Assembly (NCBI RefSeq): GCF_018622995.1 | Contig: NZ_CP076022.1 | Coordinates: 2,666,001-2,730,000, forward strand | From: Arthrobacter jiangjiafuii | GTDB taxonomy: Bacteria > Actinomycetota > Actinomycetes > Actinomycetales > Micrococcaceae | Direction: 5' to 3' | DNA: 64,000 bases | In this document: positions 56,438-64,000 of the stretch, in pieces | Layout of the letters: the number at the start of each line of letters is the position of its first letter | Position numbering within the stretch: the first letter of the stretch is position 1 | Made by a program: the position numbers and the translations under genes | The notes under the pieces: model-generated | Databases searched by the model: none | What the model was told of the DNA's origin: nothing | What the model saw: the letters and a program-made list of their open reading frames with translations, nothing else

Positions 56438-57427
56438 ATGATCACAGTTACCGACCTGCGCAAGGTATACCGCCAGGGCGACCGCGATGTCACCGCGCTT
56501 GACGGCGTCAGCCTGAGCGTGCCGAAGGGATCCATTCACGGGATCATCGGACACTCCGGCGCCGGCAAGTCAACGCTGGTGCGTTGCCTCACGCTGCTGG
56601 ACCGGCCGACGTCGGGCTCGGTAACCATTGACGGCCGGGAACTGACCGCGGTGAAGGACTCCGAAATCCGTACCGCGCGCCGCCGCATCGGCATGGTGTT
56701 CCAGCACGCGAACCTGATGGATTCCCGCACCGCTGCAGCGAACATCGCCCATCCGCTGGAGCTCGCCGGAGCCAAGAAGCAGGTCATCCAGGACAAGGTC
56801 GCTGACCTTCTGCGCTTGGTCGGGCTGGAGAGCTTCGCCGGAGCTTACCCGGCCCAGCTGTCCGGCGGGCAGAAACAGCGCGTGGGCATCGCCCGTGCAC
56901 TGGCCTCCGACCCGGACATCCTCCTCTGCGATGAACCGACGTCGGCCCTGGATCCGTCCACCACCGACGACATCCTGGACCTGATTGCCGATCTGTCCCA
57001 CCGCCTGGGTCTGACCGTGCTGATCATCACGCATGAAATGAACGTGGTGAAGCGCATCTGCGATTCCGTCTCCCTGCTGGAGGCCGGACGCGTGGCCGAA
57101 CACGGACCCCTGAACGAAGTGGCTTCCAATCTCGGCGGCCGCCTGGCCAAGGCACTCATTCCGCTGCCCGCCACGCCCATCCTCCCCGGGGATCCCACCG
57201 GCCCGGTCCTGGAACTGCTGCTGACCGGATCCAGTGCCACGGATCCGGTGCTCTCCGCCCTCACCCGGCGCTTCGACACCGACGTGAACGTCCTCGCCGG
57301 CAGCGTGGAAACCCTGGCCGGCCGCCGCTTTGGACGGCTGAGGATCCAGCTAGATGTCCATACCGATATGACCGCCGTGACCGACTACCTCGCCGCACAG
57401 GGCGTCGCCGTGGAGGTGGCAGCATGA
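56438..57427 (+). CDS. metN: Methionine ABC importer ATPase MetN
   Basis: The 329-residue ATPase has Walker A GHSGAGKS at 38-45, signature QLSGGQKQRVGIARAL, Walker B LLCDEPTSALDP and the H-loop THEMNV. A C-terminal NIL domain (about 255-329), which allosterically inhibits import when methionine is bound, is present. Start overlaps nothing upstream; the stop overlaps metI by 4 nt. It energises uptake of L- and D-methionine. Confidence 0.95.
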   Translation: MITVTDLRKVYRQGDRDVTALDGVSLSVPKGSIHGIIGHSGAGKSTLVRCLTLLDRPTSGSVTIDGRELTAVKDSEIRTARRRIGMVFQHANLMDSRTAAANIAHPLELAGAKKQVIQDKVADLLRLVGLESFAGAYPAQLSGGQKQRVGIARALASDPDILLCDEPTSALDPSTTDDILDLIADLSHRLGLTVLIITHEMNVVKRICDSVSLLEAGRVAEHGPLNEVASNLGGRLAKALIPLPATPILPGDPTGPVLELLLTGSSATDPVLSALTRRFDTDVNVLAGSVETLAGRRFGRLRIQLDVHTDMTAVTDYLAAQGVAVEVAA

Positions 57428-58233
57428 ATTTCCTCACCGAACTCCTGAACAACCCGGGCATCACCAAGGCCCTGCCGGACGCCATTGTGGAAACCCTGCA
57501 GATGGTCGCCATCTCCGGGATCGTGACGCTGCTGATCGGCGTGCCGCTGGGCATCTTCCTGCACACCAGCGCCCCCGGCGGGCTGCGCCCGATGCGGGTG
57601 ACCAACCGGATTGTCAGCGACATCATCGTGAACATCACCCGTTCGGTGCCGTTCGCGATCCTGATGGTCACGCTCATTCCGCTGGCCCGGCTCATCACCG
57701 GCTCCTCGATCGGGCCGATCGCTGCCTGCGTCGCGCTGAGCATCGGCACCATCCCGTTCTTCGCCCGCCTGGTCGAAACCGCCCTGCGCGATGTTTCCGG
57801 CGGCAAGATCGACGCCGCACTGGTGATGGGCTCCACCAAGATGCAGGTCATCACCAAGGTCCTGCTGCCCGAAGCGCTTCCGGGCCTGGTCTCGGCGCTG
57901 ACCACTACCATGGTCACCCTCGTGGGCTACTCGGCCATGGCGGGCATCGTGGGTGGCGGCGGGCTGGGAAAGCTCGCGTACAACTACGGCGTCCAGCGCT
58001 TTGACAGCGGCGTCATGGTGGTCACGATCATCGTCATTGTCGCGATCGTGCAGGTCATCCAGATCGTCGGCGACACCATCGCCGGCCGCGTTGACCACCG
58101 CTCGGCCGACGGCGGAGCCAAGCGGCGCCGCCGCGCAGCCGCAGCAGCCCCCGCCGCCGCAGCCCCCGCCGTCCTCCCCCGCGAAAACGGTCCCCGGGAC
58201 CACGCCACAGAATCTGCAGCCAGTAGCCGCTAG
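57424..58233 (+). CDS. metI: Methionine ABC importer permease MetI
   Basis: The 269-residue permease has about five membrane segments and the EAA coupling motif in EALPGLVSALTTTMVTLVGY, typical of MetI. The family body ends near residue 225; the remaining ~45 residues form a basic then Ala/Pro-rich tail (KRRRRAAAAAPAAAAPAVLP) not usual for MetI. It overlaps metN by 4 nt and is 58 nt upstream of metQ. Confidence 0.94.
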   Translation: MNFLTELLNNPGITKALPDAIVETLQMVAISGIVTLLIGVPLGIFLHTSAPGGLRPMRVTNRIVSDIIVNITRSVPFAILMVTLIPLARLITGSSIGPIAACVALSIGTIPFFARLVETALRDVSGGKIDAALVMGSTKMQVITKVLLPEALPGLVSALTTTMVTLVGYSAMAGIVGGGGLGKLAYNYGVQRFDSGVMVVTIIVIVAIVQVIQIVGDTIAGRVDHRSADGGAKRRRRAAAAAPAAAAPAVLPRENGPRDHATESAASSR

Positions 58234-58291
58234 CTGCCCCTGTCCGGACCGGAAGTCTCCCGGCCCGTGTCACTTGAAAGGAACGCATCCA

Positions 58292-59128
58292 ATGCGTAAA
58301 TCACTGACCCTCGCAGCCACCGCCGTGGCCGCAGCCCTGACGCTGTCGGCCTGTGGAGGCTCCGACGCCTCCACCAGCGTGGACATCCTGGATCCGGCAA
58401 ACCCCGTGACCCTGACCGTCGGCGCCAGCCCGATGCCGCACGCGCAGGTCCTGGCGTTCGTGGCGGACAACCTGGCAGCGGACGCCGGCCTGGAGCTGGA
58501 CATCAAGGAATTCGACGACTACATCACGCCGAACATCGCCCTCGATGACGGATCCCTGGACGCCAACTACTACCAGCACCTGCCCTATTTCGAGTCCCAG
58601 GTCCAGTCCCAGGGCTACGACTTCGAGCACGGCGCCGGAGTGCATGTGGAGCCGTACGCGGTGTTCTCGGAAAAGCACGACGACGTCACCGCCGTCGGCG
58701 AGGGTGCCCGCGTGGCCATCACCAATGACCCCTCCAACCAGGCCCGCGCCCTGACGCTGCTCGAAGAAGCCGGGCTGCTGAAGGACATCGACGCCGATGC
58801 CTCGGTGCTCGCCCTGACGGACGAGCAGAACCCCAAGGGACTGGACTTCGTCGAGAACCAGCCCGAACTGCTGGTCAACGACCTCAGCGATCCCACTGTG
58901 GACCTGGCCATCCTCAACGGCAACTACATCCTGGCTGCCGGCCTGAGCACCGATGACGCCCTGCTGGTGGAATCCGTGGAGAACAATCCGTACGCCAACT
59001 TCCTGGCTTGGAAGACCGGCAATAAGGACGCCCGGATCGACAAGCTCGAAGAGCTGCTGCACTCCCCCGAGGTGAAGGCCTTCATCGAAGAGACCTGGCC
59101 GAACGGTGACGTGACCGCAGCCTTCTAG
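58292..59128 (+). CDS. metQ: Methionine-binding lipoprotein MetQ (NlpA family)
   Basis: The 278-residue protein has a lipoprotein signal peptide with lipidated Cys21 (TLSACGGS) and an NlpA-type binding domain (VGASPMPHAQVLAFV, YYQHLPYFESQV, ILNGNYILAAGL, YANFLAWKTGN). The ATG at 58292 has AAAGGAA; a much longer in-frame ORF upstream is a shadow over metI. It captures methionine outside the membrane for MetNI. A strong terminator follows. Confidence 0.95.
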   Translation: MRKSLTLAATAVAAALTLSACGGSDASTSVDILDPANPVTLTVGASPMPHAQVLAFVADNLAADAGLELDIKEFDDYITPNIALDDGSLDANYYQHLPYFESQVQSQGYDFEHGAGVHVEPYAVFSEKHDDVTAVGEGARVAITNDPSNQARALTLLEEAGLLKDIDADASVLALTDEQNPKGLDFVENQPELLVNDLSDPTVDLAILNGNYILAAGLSTDDALLVESVENNPYANFLAWKTGNKDARIDKLEELLHSPEVKAFIEETWPNGDVTAAF

Positions 59129-59153
59129 GCCCGGTTCCCGCCGCAAAGCACAT

Positions 59154-59194
59154 AAAAGTACCCCGCACCGGTGACCGGTGCGGGGTACTTTTTT
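59154..59194. terminator. Strong bidirectional terminator after metQ
   Basis: A perfect 18-bp stem (59154-59171 with 59175-59192) around a TGA loop, with a run of six Ts on the plus strand. It separates metQ from the convergent hemL. Confidence 0.95.
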
Positions 59195-59213
59195 GCCTGC
59201 GGGAAACCCGCTC

Positions 59214-60545
59214 CTACGGCTGGGCGTCGGCAGCAGCCCGGGCCGCGGCCGGCAGTGCGGCATAGATGCGCTCCATGGCGGCGTCGTCGTGCGCGCCCGA
59301 CAGGAACCAGGCCTCGAAGACCGACGGCGGCAGGTACACCCCGGCCTCCAGCATGGCGTGGAAGAACGGCTTGTACCGGTACGCCTGCTGCGCCTGGGCC
59401 TGCTCGTAGTTGTGGACTCCGGTGGCCGAGGTACCGAAGGCGACACTGAACAGGTTCCCGGCCCGCTGGATGCTGTGGTCCACACCCGCGGCGTCCAGCG
59501 CTGCGGACACAGCGGCGGAAAGCTCGGCGGAGCGGGCGTCAACGGTGGCGTAGACCTCTGGCGTTGCCGCCTTGAGGGTGGCAACACCGGCCGCCATGGC
59601 AATCGGGTTACCGGAGAGAGTGCCGGCCTGGTAGACGGGTCCCACCGGGGCGAGGTAGTCCATGACATCGGCACGGCCGCCCAGGGCGGCAACGGGCATG
59701 CCGCCACCGATGACCTTGCCGAAGGTGAACAGGTCCGGAGTCCAGCCCTCGACGGCGCCGGTCAGGCCCCAGTAGCCGGCCGGGCCGGTACGGAAGCCGG
59801 TGAGGACCTCGTCCAGGATCAGCAGTGCGCCATGCTCGGCGGTGATGCGGGACAGCGCGGCGTTGAAGCCCGGTTCCGGCGTGACCACGCCCATATTGGC
59901 CGGAGCCGCTTCGGTGATGACGGCGGCGATGTTCGGTCCGTGCTCGGCGAAGGCTGCCTCGACCGCGGCAACGTCGTTGTACGGCAGCACCAGGGTTTCC
60001 GCAGCCGTGGCCTCGGTGACGCCGGCGGAGCCGGGCAGGGCCAGCGTGGCCAGGCCGGAGCCGGCGGCGGCCAGCAGCCCGTCCAGGTGGCCGTGGTAGC
60101 AGCCGGCGAACTTGATCACCAGGTTGCGGCCGGTGAAGCCGCGGGCCAGCCGGATGGCGGTCATGGTGGCTTCGGTGCCGGTGGAGACCATGCGCAGGCG
60201 CTTCACGGCCGGAATCCGGTCCATCACCAGCTGGGCGAGTTCCGCCTCGGCCGGGGTGGAGGCCCCGAAGGACAGGCCGTTGTCGACGGCGGCGTGGACT
60301 GCCGCGAGGACGTCCGGATGGGAGTGCCCCACCAGGGCCGGCCCCCAGGAGCAGACCAGGTCCACGTATTCCCGACCCTCGGAGTCGGTGATGTACGGGC
60401 CTTTGGCGGAGACCATGAACCGCGGTGTGCCGCCCACGGAGCCAAAGGCGCGCACCGGCGAGTTCACCCCGCCCGGCATCAGCGCACGGGCGCGGTCGAA
60501 GAGCTCCTGCGAGGAGGTAGTGGAAACTGGTGTTACGGAGGCCAT
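59214..60545 (-). CDS. hemL: Glutamate-1-semialdehyde 2,1-aminomutase
   Basis: A PLP enzyme making 5-aminolevulinate from glutamate-1-semialdehyde in the C5 haem pathway. The 443-residue protein has [11 protein letters not shown], the cofactor lysine in [14 protein letters not shown] and [13 protein letters not shown]. Its ATG overlaps the hemB stop by one base (TAATG), so it is the last gene of hemH-hemC-hemD-hemB-hemL. Its presence shows that the organism uses the glutamyl-tRNA (C5) route; hemA is outside the window. Confidence 0.97.
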   Translation of the reverse strand: MASVTPVSTTSSQELFDRARALMPGGVNSPVRAFGSVGGTPRFMVSAKGPYITDSEGREYVDLVCSWGPALVGHSHPDVLAAVHAAVDNGLSFGASTPAEAELAQLVMDRIPAVKRLRMVSTGTEATMTAIRLARGFTGRNLVIKFAGCYHGHLDGLLAAAGSGLATLALPGSAGVTEATAAETLVLPYNDVAAVEAAFAEHGPNIAAVITEAAPANMGVVTPEPGFNAALSRITAEHGALLILDEVLTGFRTGPAGYWGLTGAVEGWTPDLFTFGKVIGGGMPVAALGGRADVMDYLAPVGPVYQAGTLSGNPIAMAAGVATLKAATPEVYATVDARSAELSAAVSAALDAAGVDHSIQRAGNLFSVAFGTSATGVHNYEQAQAQQAYRYKPFFHAMLEAGVYLPPSVFEAWFLSGAHDDAAMERIYAALPAAARAAADAQP

Positions 60546-61528
60546 TACTTGCTTTCCTTCAGCCAGGTCGCCAGTTCGGCGGCCCAGTACGTGAGAATCA
60601 TGTTCGCGCCGGCCCGCTTGATGCCCAGCACGGACTCTTCAATGGCCCGGCGGCGGTCAATCCAGCCGTTGGCGGCGGCAGCTTCAATCATCGCGTATTC
60701 GCCGGAGATCTGATAAGCGCCCACGGGCACCGGGGACATGGCGGCGACGTCGGCCAGTACGTCGAGGTAGCTCATGGCGGGCTTGACCATCACCATGTCG
60801 GCGCCTTCTTCGAGGTCCAGCTCGACCTCCAGCAGCGCCTCGCGGCGGTTGGCGGCGTCCATCTGGTAGGTGCGGCGGTCGCCGGTGAGCTGGGAGTCCA
60901 CGGCTTCGCGGAACGGGCCGTAGAACGCGGAGGCGTACTTGGCCGCATAAGCGAACAGTGACACATCGGTATAGCCAGCCTCATCCAGGGCGGCGCGGAT
61001 GACGGCGATCTGGCCGTCCATCATGCCGGACGGACCCAGCACGTGGGCACCGGCGCGGGCCTGCTCCACGGCCATCCGGCCGTAGATCTCCAGGGTCGCG
61101 TCGTTGTCCACGCGGCCCTGGGCATCCAGCACGCCGCAGTGTCCGTGGTCGGTGAATTCATCCAGGCAGACATCGCTCATGATGACCAGTTCGTCGCCCA
61201 CTTCCTCCCGGACCGCGGCGATGCCCCGGTTCAGGATTCCGTTTGGATCGGTGCCGGCACTGCCCACGGCGTCGCGCTCCGCGGGGATGCCGAAGAGCAT
61301 GATGCCGCCCACGCCCAGTTCAGCTGCTTCCGCTGCGGCCTTCTTCAGGGAATCCAGGGTGTGCTGCACGACGCCGGGCATGGAGCTCAGCGGATTGGGT
61401 TCCGTGATGCCCTCACGGACAAAGGCCGGAAGGATCAGCTCGGCCGGATCCAGGCGGTATTGCGCGGTCAGCCGGCGCATGGCGGGCGTGGTGCGGAGGC
61501 GGCGGGGACGGTGCTGGGGGAAACTCAT
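60545..61528 (-). CDS. hemB: Delta-aminolevulinic acid dehydratase (porphobilinogen synthase)
   Basis: HemB condenses two 5-aminolevulinates to porphobilinogen. The 327-residue protein has the Schiff-base lysine in [11 protein letters not shown] and the second active-site lysine in [16 protein letters not shown]. The metal-binding segment reads [14 protein letters not shown]: the middle cysteine of the zinc-type triad is Asp, so the site is a mixed form, likely magnesium-assisted rather than fully zinc-dependent. It is 31 nt after hemD and coupled to hemL. Confidence 0.97.
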   Translation of the reverse strand: MSFPQHRPRRLRTTPAMRRLTAQYRLDPAELILPAFVREGITEPNPLSSMPGVVQHTLDSLKKAAAEAAELGVGGIMLFGIPAERDAVGSAGTDPNGILNRGIAAVREEVGDELVIMSDVCLDEFTDHGHCGVLDAQGRVDNDATLEIYGRMAVEQARAGAHVLGPSGMMDGQIAVIRAALDEAGYTDVSLFAYAAKYASAFYGPFREAVDSQLTGDRRTYQMDAANRREALLEVELDLEEGADMVMVKPAMSYLDVLADVAAMSPVPVGAYQISGEYAMIEAAAANGWIDRRRAIEESVLGIKRAGANMILTYWAAELATWLKESK

Positions 61529-61559
61529 GAAAAGTTCTGCCTTCCGGATCTGGGGAAAA

Positions 61560-62423
61560 TTAGGTCAAGGGGCCAGTAGAGACAGCAACGGCAAGGGCCC
61601 GGGCTATTCCCGCCGGGGTCGGTTGGGCCGCCACGGCATGCGGGGAAAGGCCCTGCTGCTCCATCTGGGCTGCGGTACTGTCACCGATCGCCACCAGCAG
61701 GGTCTGCGGCGGCACCGGGGAGCACAGCCGCAGGAAACGGCGGACGATGCTGGGTGAGGTGAGGACGACGGCGCGCGGGCCGGCTGGCGCGGCGGCAAAG
61801 GCCTCCGGGGTGAGCAGGTCTTCGGAGGCGGGAACCTCGGGGGTGAAGCGCACTCCGGTCGCCGGATAGTCGACGGTGCAGTACGCGGTGACGGCGTGGA
61901 CGTCCCAGCCGAGACCGTCCAGGTCGGTCCGCAGCGCGGGGTCGGCCAGGTCGGCCTGCGGCAGCAGGATGCGCAGTGCCGCGCCCTCCGGATCGGAGTC
62001 CTCGGGGTGCGGCCAGGAAGCGGCCAGGCCGCGGGCGGAGTGGTCGCCCTCGGGCATCAGGTCAACATCCAGGCCGATCTCTTCCAGGGCCTGCCGCGTT
62101 CCGGTTCCGACGGCGGCAATCCGGGTTCCGGCCGGCACCGCGGTGGCGGCCGGAACGCCGAGTGCGGCGCAGCGCCGGACCATCGCCCGCACAGTGGTGA
62201 CGCTGGTGAACACCACCCAGGCGAACCGTCCGTTGCGCAGCGACTTCAGTGCCGTGTCCAGCGCGGCTGTGTCGGCCGGGAACTGAAAGTCGATCAGCGG
62301 CATCAGGGACACCGCTGCCCCATGCCGGCGCAGCTCGTCCACCATGGGCGCCGCCCGGTCCGGTGTCCGTGGCAGGATCACCTGGAGCCCGGCCAGGTCC
62401 GGCCCGGTTTTGCGTTCTGCCAC
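61560..62423 (-). CDS. hemD: Uroporphyrinogen-III synthase
   Basis: HemD cyclises hydroxymethylbilane to uroporphyrinogen III. The family is poorly conserved, but the 287-residue protein has the two-domain pattern: [20 protein letters not shown] at the N-terminus, [25 protein letters not shown], and later [13 protein letters not shown] and [13 protein letters not shown]. The start is GTG at 62423, 24 nt after hemC. Its place between hemC and hemB supports the call. Confidence 0.9.
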   Translation of the reverse strand: MAERKTGPDLAGLQVILPRTPDRAAPMVDELRRHGAAVSLMPLIDFQFPADTAALDTALKSLRNGRFAWVVFTSVTTVRAMVRRCAALGVPAATAVPAGTRIAAVGTGTRQALEEIGLDVDLMPEGDHSARGLAASWPHPEDSDPEGAALRILLPQADLADPALRTDLDGLGWDVHAVTAYCTVDYPATGVRFTPEVPASEDLLTPEAFAAAPAGPRAVVLTSPSIVRRFLRLCSPVPPQTLLVAIGDSTAAQMEQQGLSPHAVAAQPTPAGIARALAVAVSTGPLT

Positions 62424-62447
62424 GTCAGCGGCTCTGAAGCAGACGCA

Positions 62448-63404
62448 TCAGCGCACCGGCAGGTCCGTCAGGGACGCCGCGCCGGCCGCGAGCAGGTCCT
62501 CGGCGAGGCGCACGCCCAGGGCGCGTGCGCCGTCTTCGTCCAGTTCGGCCGTCGCGGCGGAGCGCCGCATGACCTGCGTGCCGTCGTCGCTGCACACCAC
62601 GGCTTCCAGGTGCAGGCGGGATTCAGTCAGCGAGCCCAGGGCGCCGATCGGTGCTGTGCAGCCGGCTTCCAGCCGGTTCAGCAGCGAGCGTTCGGCAGTG
62701 ACCGTCAGCCGGGAGGCGTAGTTGTCATAGCCGGCCAGGGCCCGGCTGAGCGGACCCTCGGCAGCGTCGGCGGTGCGGCATTCCACGGCCAGGGCGCCCT
62801 GCCCGGGGGCGGGCAGCATAACGGAGGGATCAAGGAATTCGCTGACCATCCCCAGCCGGCCCAGGCGGGCCAGCCCTGCGGCGGCCAGGACGACGGCGTC
62901 GAGGTCGCCGGGGGCGCCCTCCACCAGGCCGGCAACGCGGCCCAGGCGGGTGTCGACGTTGCCGCGGATGTCCACGATCTCCAGGTCGGGGCGGGCAGCA
63001 CGCAGCTGCGCGGCCCGGCGCGGGGAGCCGGTGCCCACGCGCGCTCCGGCCGGCAGCTGGGCCAGGGTCAGCCCGTCACGGGCGCAGAGGGCGTCCCGGA
63101 CATCCACCCGGGCCGGAATAGCGCCAATGGTCAGTCCTTCGGCGGGCCCGGTGGGCAGGTCCTTCAGGGAGTGAACGGCCACGTCGCAGTCCGTGCGCAG
63201 CAGCGAATCGCGCAGTGCCGCCACGAAGACGCCGGTGCCGCCGATCTGCGAGAGCGCGGCGCGGTTGATGTCGCCTTCGGTGCGGACCCGGACCAGGTCA
63301 ACCTCGAACCCGCCCAGCTCGGAGAGGGCGTTGGCCACCGTGGTGGTCTGGGTGACGGCCAGGGCGCTGCCCCGGGTACCGATCAACACCGGCGAATGCG
63401 CCAC
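62448..63404 (-). CDS. hemC: Hydroxymethylbilane synthase (porphobilinogen deaminase)
   Basis: HemC links four porphobilinogens into hydroxymethylbilane. The 318-residue protein has IGTRGSALAVTQ, VRTEGD, VHSLKDLPT, GTGSPRRAAQL, and the dipyrromethane-cofactor cysteine Cys249 in EAGCTAPIGA. GTG start at 63404 overlaps the hemH stop by one base (TAGTG). All catalytic features are intact. Confidence 0.97.
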   Translation of the reverse strand: MAHSPVLIGTRGSALAVTQTTTVANALSELGGFEVDLVRVRTEGDINRAALSQIGGTGVFVAALRDSLLRTDCDVAVHSLKDLPTGPAEGLTIGAIPARVDVRDALCARDGLTLAQLPAGARVGTGSPRRAAQLRAARPDLEIVDIRGNVDTRLGRVAGLVEGAPGDLDAVVLAAAGLARLGRLGMVSEFLDPSVMLPAPGQGALAVECRTADAAEGPLSRALAGYDNYASRLTVTAERSLLNRLEAGCTAPIGALGSLTESRLHLEAVVCSDDGTQVMRRSAATAELDEDGARALGVRLAEDLLAAGAASLTDLPVR

Positions 63405-64000
63405 TACTGCACACCCACTGTGGAATCGGCGCCGGCGATGGTCGGCTTCTCGCCGCGCAGGTTGGCGCAGCAGCCGGGGCGGCAGACGTCGTACCAGGGA
63501 CCCAGCTTGGTCACGGCCGGACGGTCGGAAATGTTGTTTTCAACGGTGCGCTCGGTCAGCAGGTCCACCAGCCCGGCCACAAAGGTGTCGTGGATACCGG
63601 GGGTGGGTGCGCGGTGTGCCGCCAGGCCCAGGTCGGTGCAGGTGGCCATGGCTTCGGTGTCGAGGTCCCAGAGGACCTCCATGTGGTCGCTGACGAAGCC
63701 CAGGGGGACAATCACCACGCCCTTGACGCCCTTGGCGGGCAGCTCTGCGATGGCGTCGTTGATGTCGGGTTCCAGCCACGGGGTGTGCGGGGATCCGGAA
63801 CGGGACTGGTAGACCAGCTGCCAGTCCAGGCCTGCGGCCTCGGGGATGCGGTCGATGATGGCCCGGGCGTTGGCGAGGTGCTGCGCCACGTAGGCGCTGC
63901 CCTCCTCGAACTCACGGTCGCGCGGGCCGGAGGCCTCGGCGTCGGCGGTGGGAATGGAGTGGGTGGAGAAGAGGATCTCGATCTTGCCCTCGTCGTCACC
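63404..64000 (-). CDS. hemH: Ferrochelatase (coproporphyrin type), 5' part outside window
   Basis: The last 198 residues of a ferrochelatase; the frame is open to the window edge. Visible motifs are ILFSTHSIP, YQSRSGSPHTPWLEPDI, VIVPLGFVSDHMEVLWDLD and a cysteine-rich tail WYDVCRPGCCANL that could ligate the [2Fe-2S] cluster known in actinobacterial ferrochelatases. Such enzymes insert iron into coproporphyrin III; HemQ then forms haem b. It is the first visible gene of the haem operon and overlaps hemC by one base. Confidence 0.95.
   Translation of the reverse strand, partial: GDDEGKIEILFSTHSIPTADAEASGPRDREFEEGSAYVAQHLANARAIIDRIPEAAGLDWQLVYQSRSGSPHTPWLEPDINDAIAELPAKGVKGVVIVPLGFVSDHMEVLWDLDTEAMATCTDLGLAAHRAPTPGIHDTFVAGLVDLLTERTVENNISDRPAVTKLGPWYDVCRPGCCANLRGEKPTIAGADSTVGVQ

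Noticed and set aside
59178-60713. 511-codon plus-strand ORF opposite hemL
   Set aside because: Antisense to an unmistakable hemL with full catalytic motifs.
61896-63812. 638-codon plus-strand ORF opposite hemD, hemC and hemH
   Set aside because: Crosses three well-supported minus-strand haem genes; low-complexity composition; shadow frame.

Overview
The window is chromosomal DNA of a high-G+C actinobacterium, most likely Arthrobacter or a close relative in the Micrococcaceae. The grounds are a strong G/C bias at third codon positions, many GTG/TTG starts, actinobacterial families (MtrAB-LpqB, AdnAB, UvrD2, UPF0182, SigK/RskA-type sigma/anti-sigma pair) and gene orders that I recall from Mycobacterium. 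The genus is an inference; no rRNA is present. I see no prophage, insertion sequence, CRISPR array or integrated element. The window is almost entirely core genome.

Layout. 1-9.7 kb (minus strand): mtrA-mtrB-lpqB (envelope and division signalling), comF, hpf, a YcaQ-type DNA glycosylase and the 5' part of secA. 9.9-16.2 kb (plus): an overlapping MoxR operon (membrane protein, DUF4129, DUF4350, MoxR ATPase, DUF58, DUF4166). 16.2-20.2 kb (minus): iscS-mnmA, which supplies sulfur for tRNA 2-thiouridine, followed by a chorismate mutase and a MetE-like protein with no cysteine. 20.2-25.0 kb (plus): a P-loop kinase, a J-domain protein, TrmL, a methyltransferase and an ECF sigma/anti-sigma pair. 25.0-29.3 kb (minus): etfB-etfA-PIG-L deacetylase and an HtrA-type protease. 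29.5-32.4 kb (plus): a TPM-domain protein and PspA, which look like an envelope-stress pair. 32.5-37.6 kb (minus): a DUF6328 membrane protein, initiator tRNA-Met with promoter and terminator, a giant UPF0182 membrane protein and a PDZ/Lon-like protease. 37.9-41.4 kb: a DUF2342 'zincin-like' protein, a YgjP-type metallopeptidase and a stand-alone ThiF/cyclodehydratase-like protein.

41.4-56.1 kb is rich in DNA repair genes: uvrD2-nudC, then adnA-adnB, an alkyltransferase-like protein and a DEDDh exonuclease. Between them lie a phosphotransferase-fold protein lacking a catalytic aspartate and a small YtrA-type GntR/ABC operon with a clear promoter, operator and coupled seven-codon leader ORF. 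56.4-59.1 kb is the methionine importer metNIQ, behind a leader of about 290 nt. 59.2-64.0 kb (minus) is the haem cluster hemH-hemC-hemD-hemB-hemL, with hemH cut by the window edge.

I found no complete, obviously new multi-gene system. The best leads are enzyme-fold proteins that lack canonical catalytic residues (MetE-like, phosphotransferase, zincin-like, J-domain/NERD-like), the autoregulated GntR/ABC operon with its mini-ORF, a one-helical-turn direct repeat upstream of the HtrA gene, a duplicated element in front of sigK and the structured metNIQ leader.
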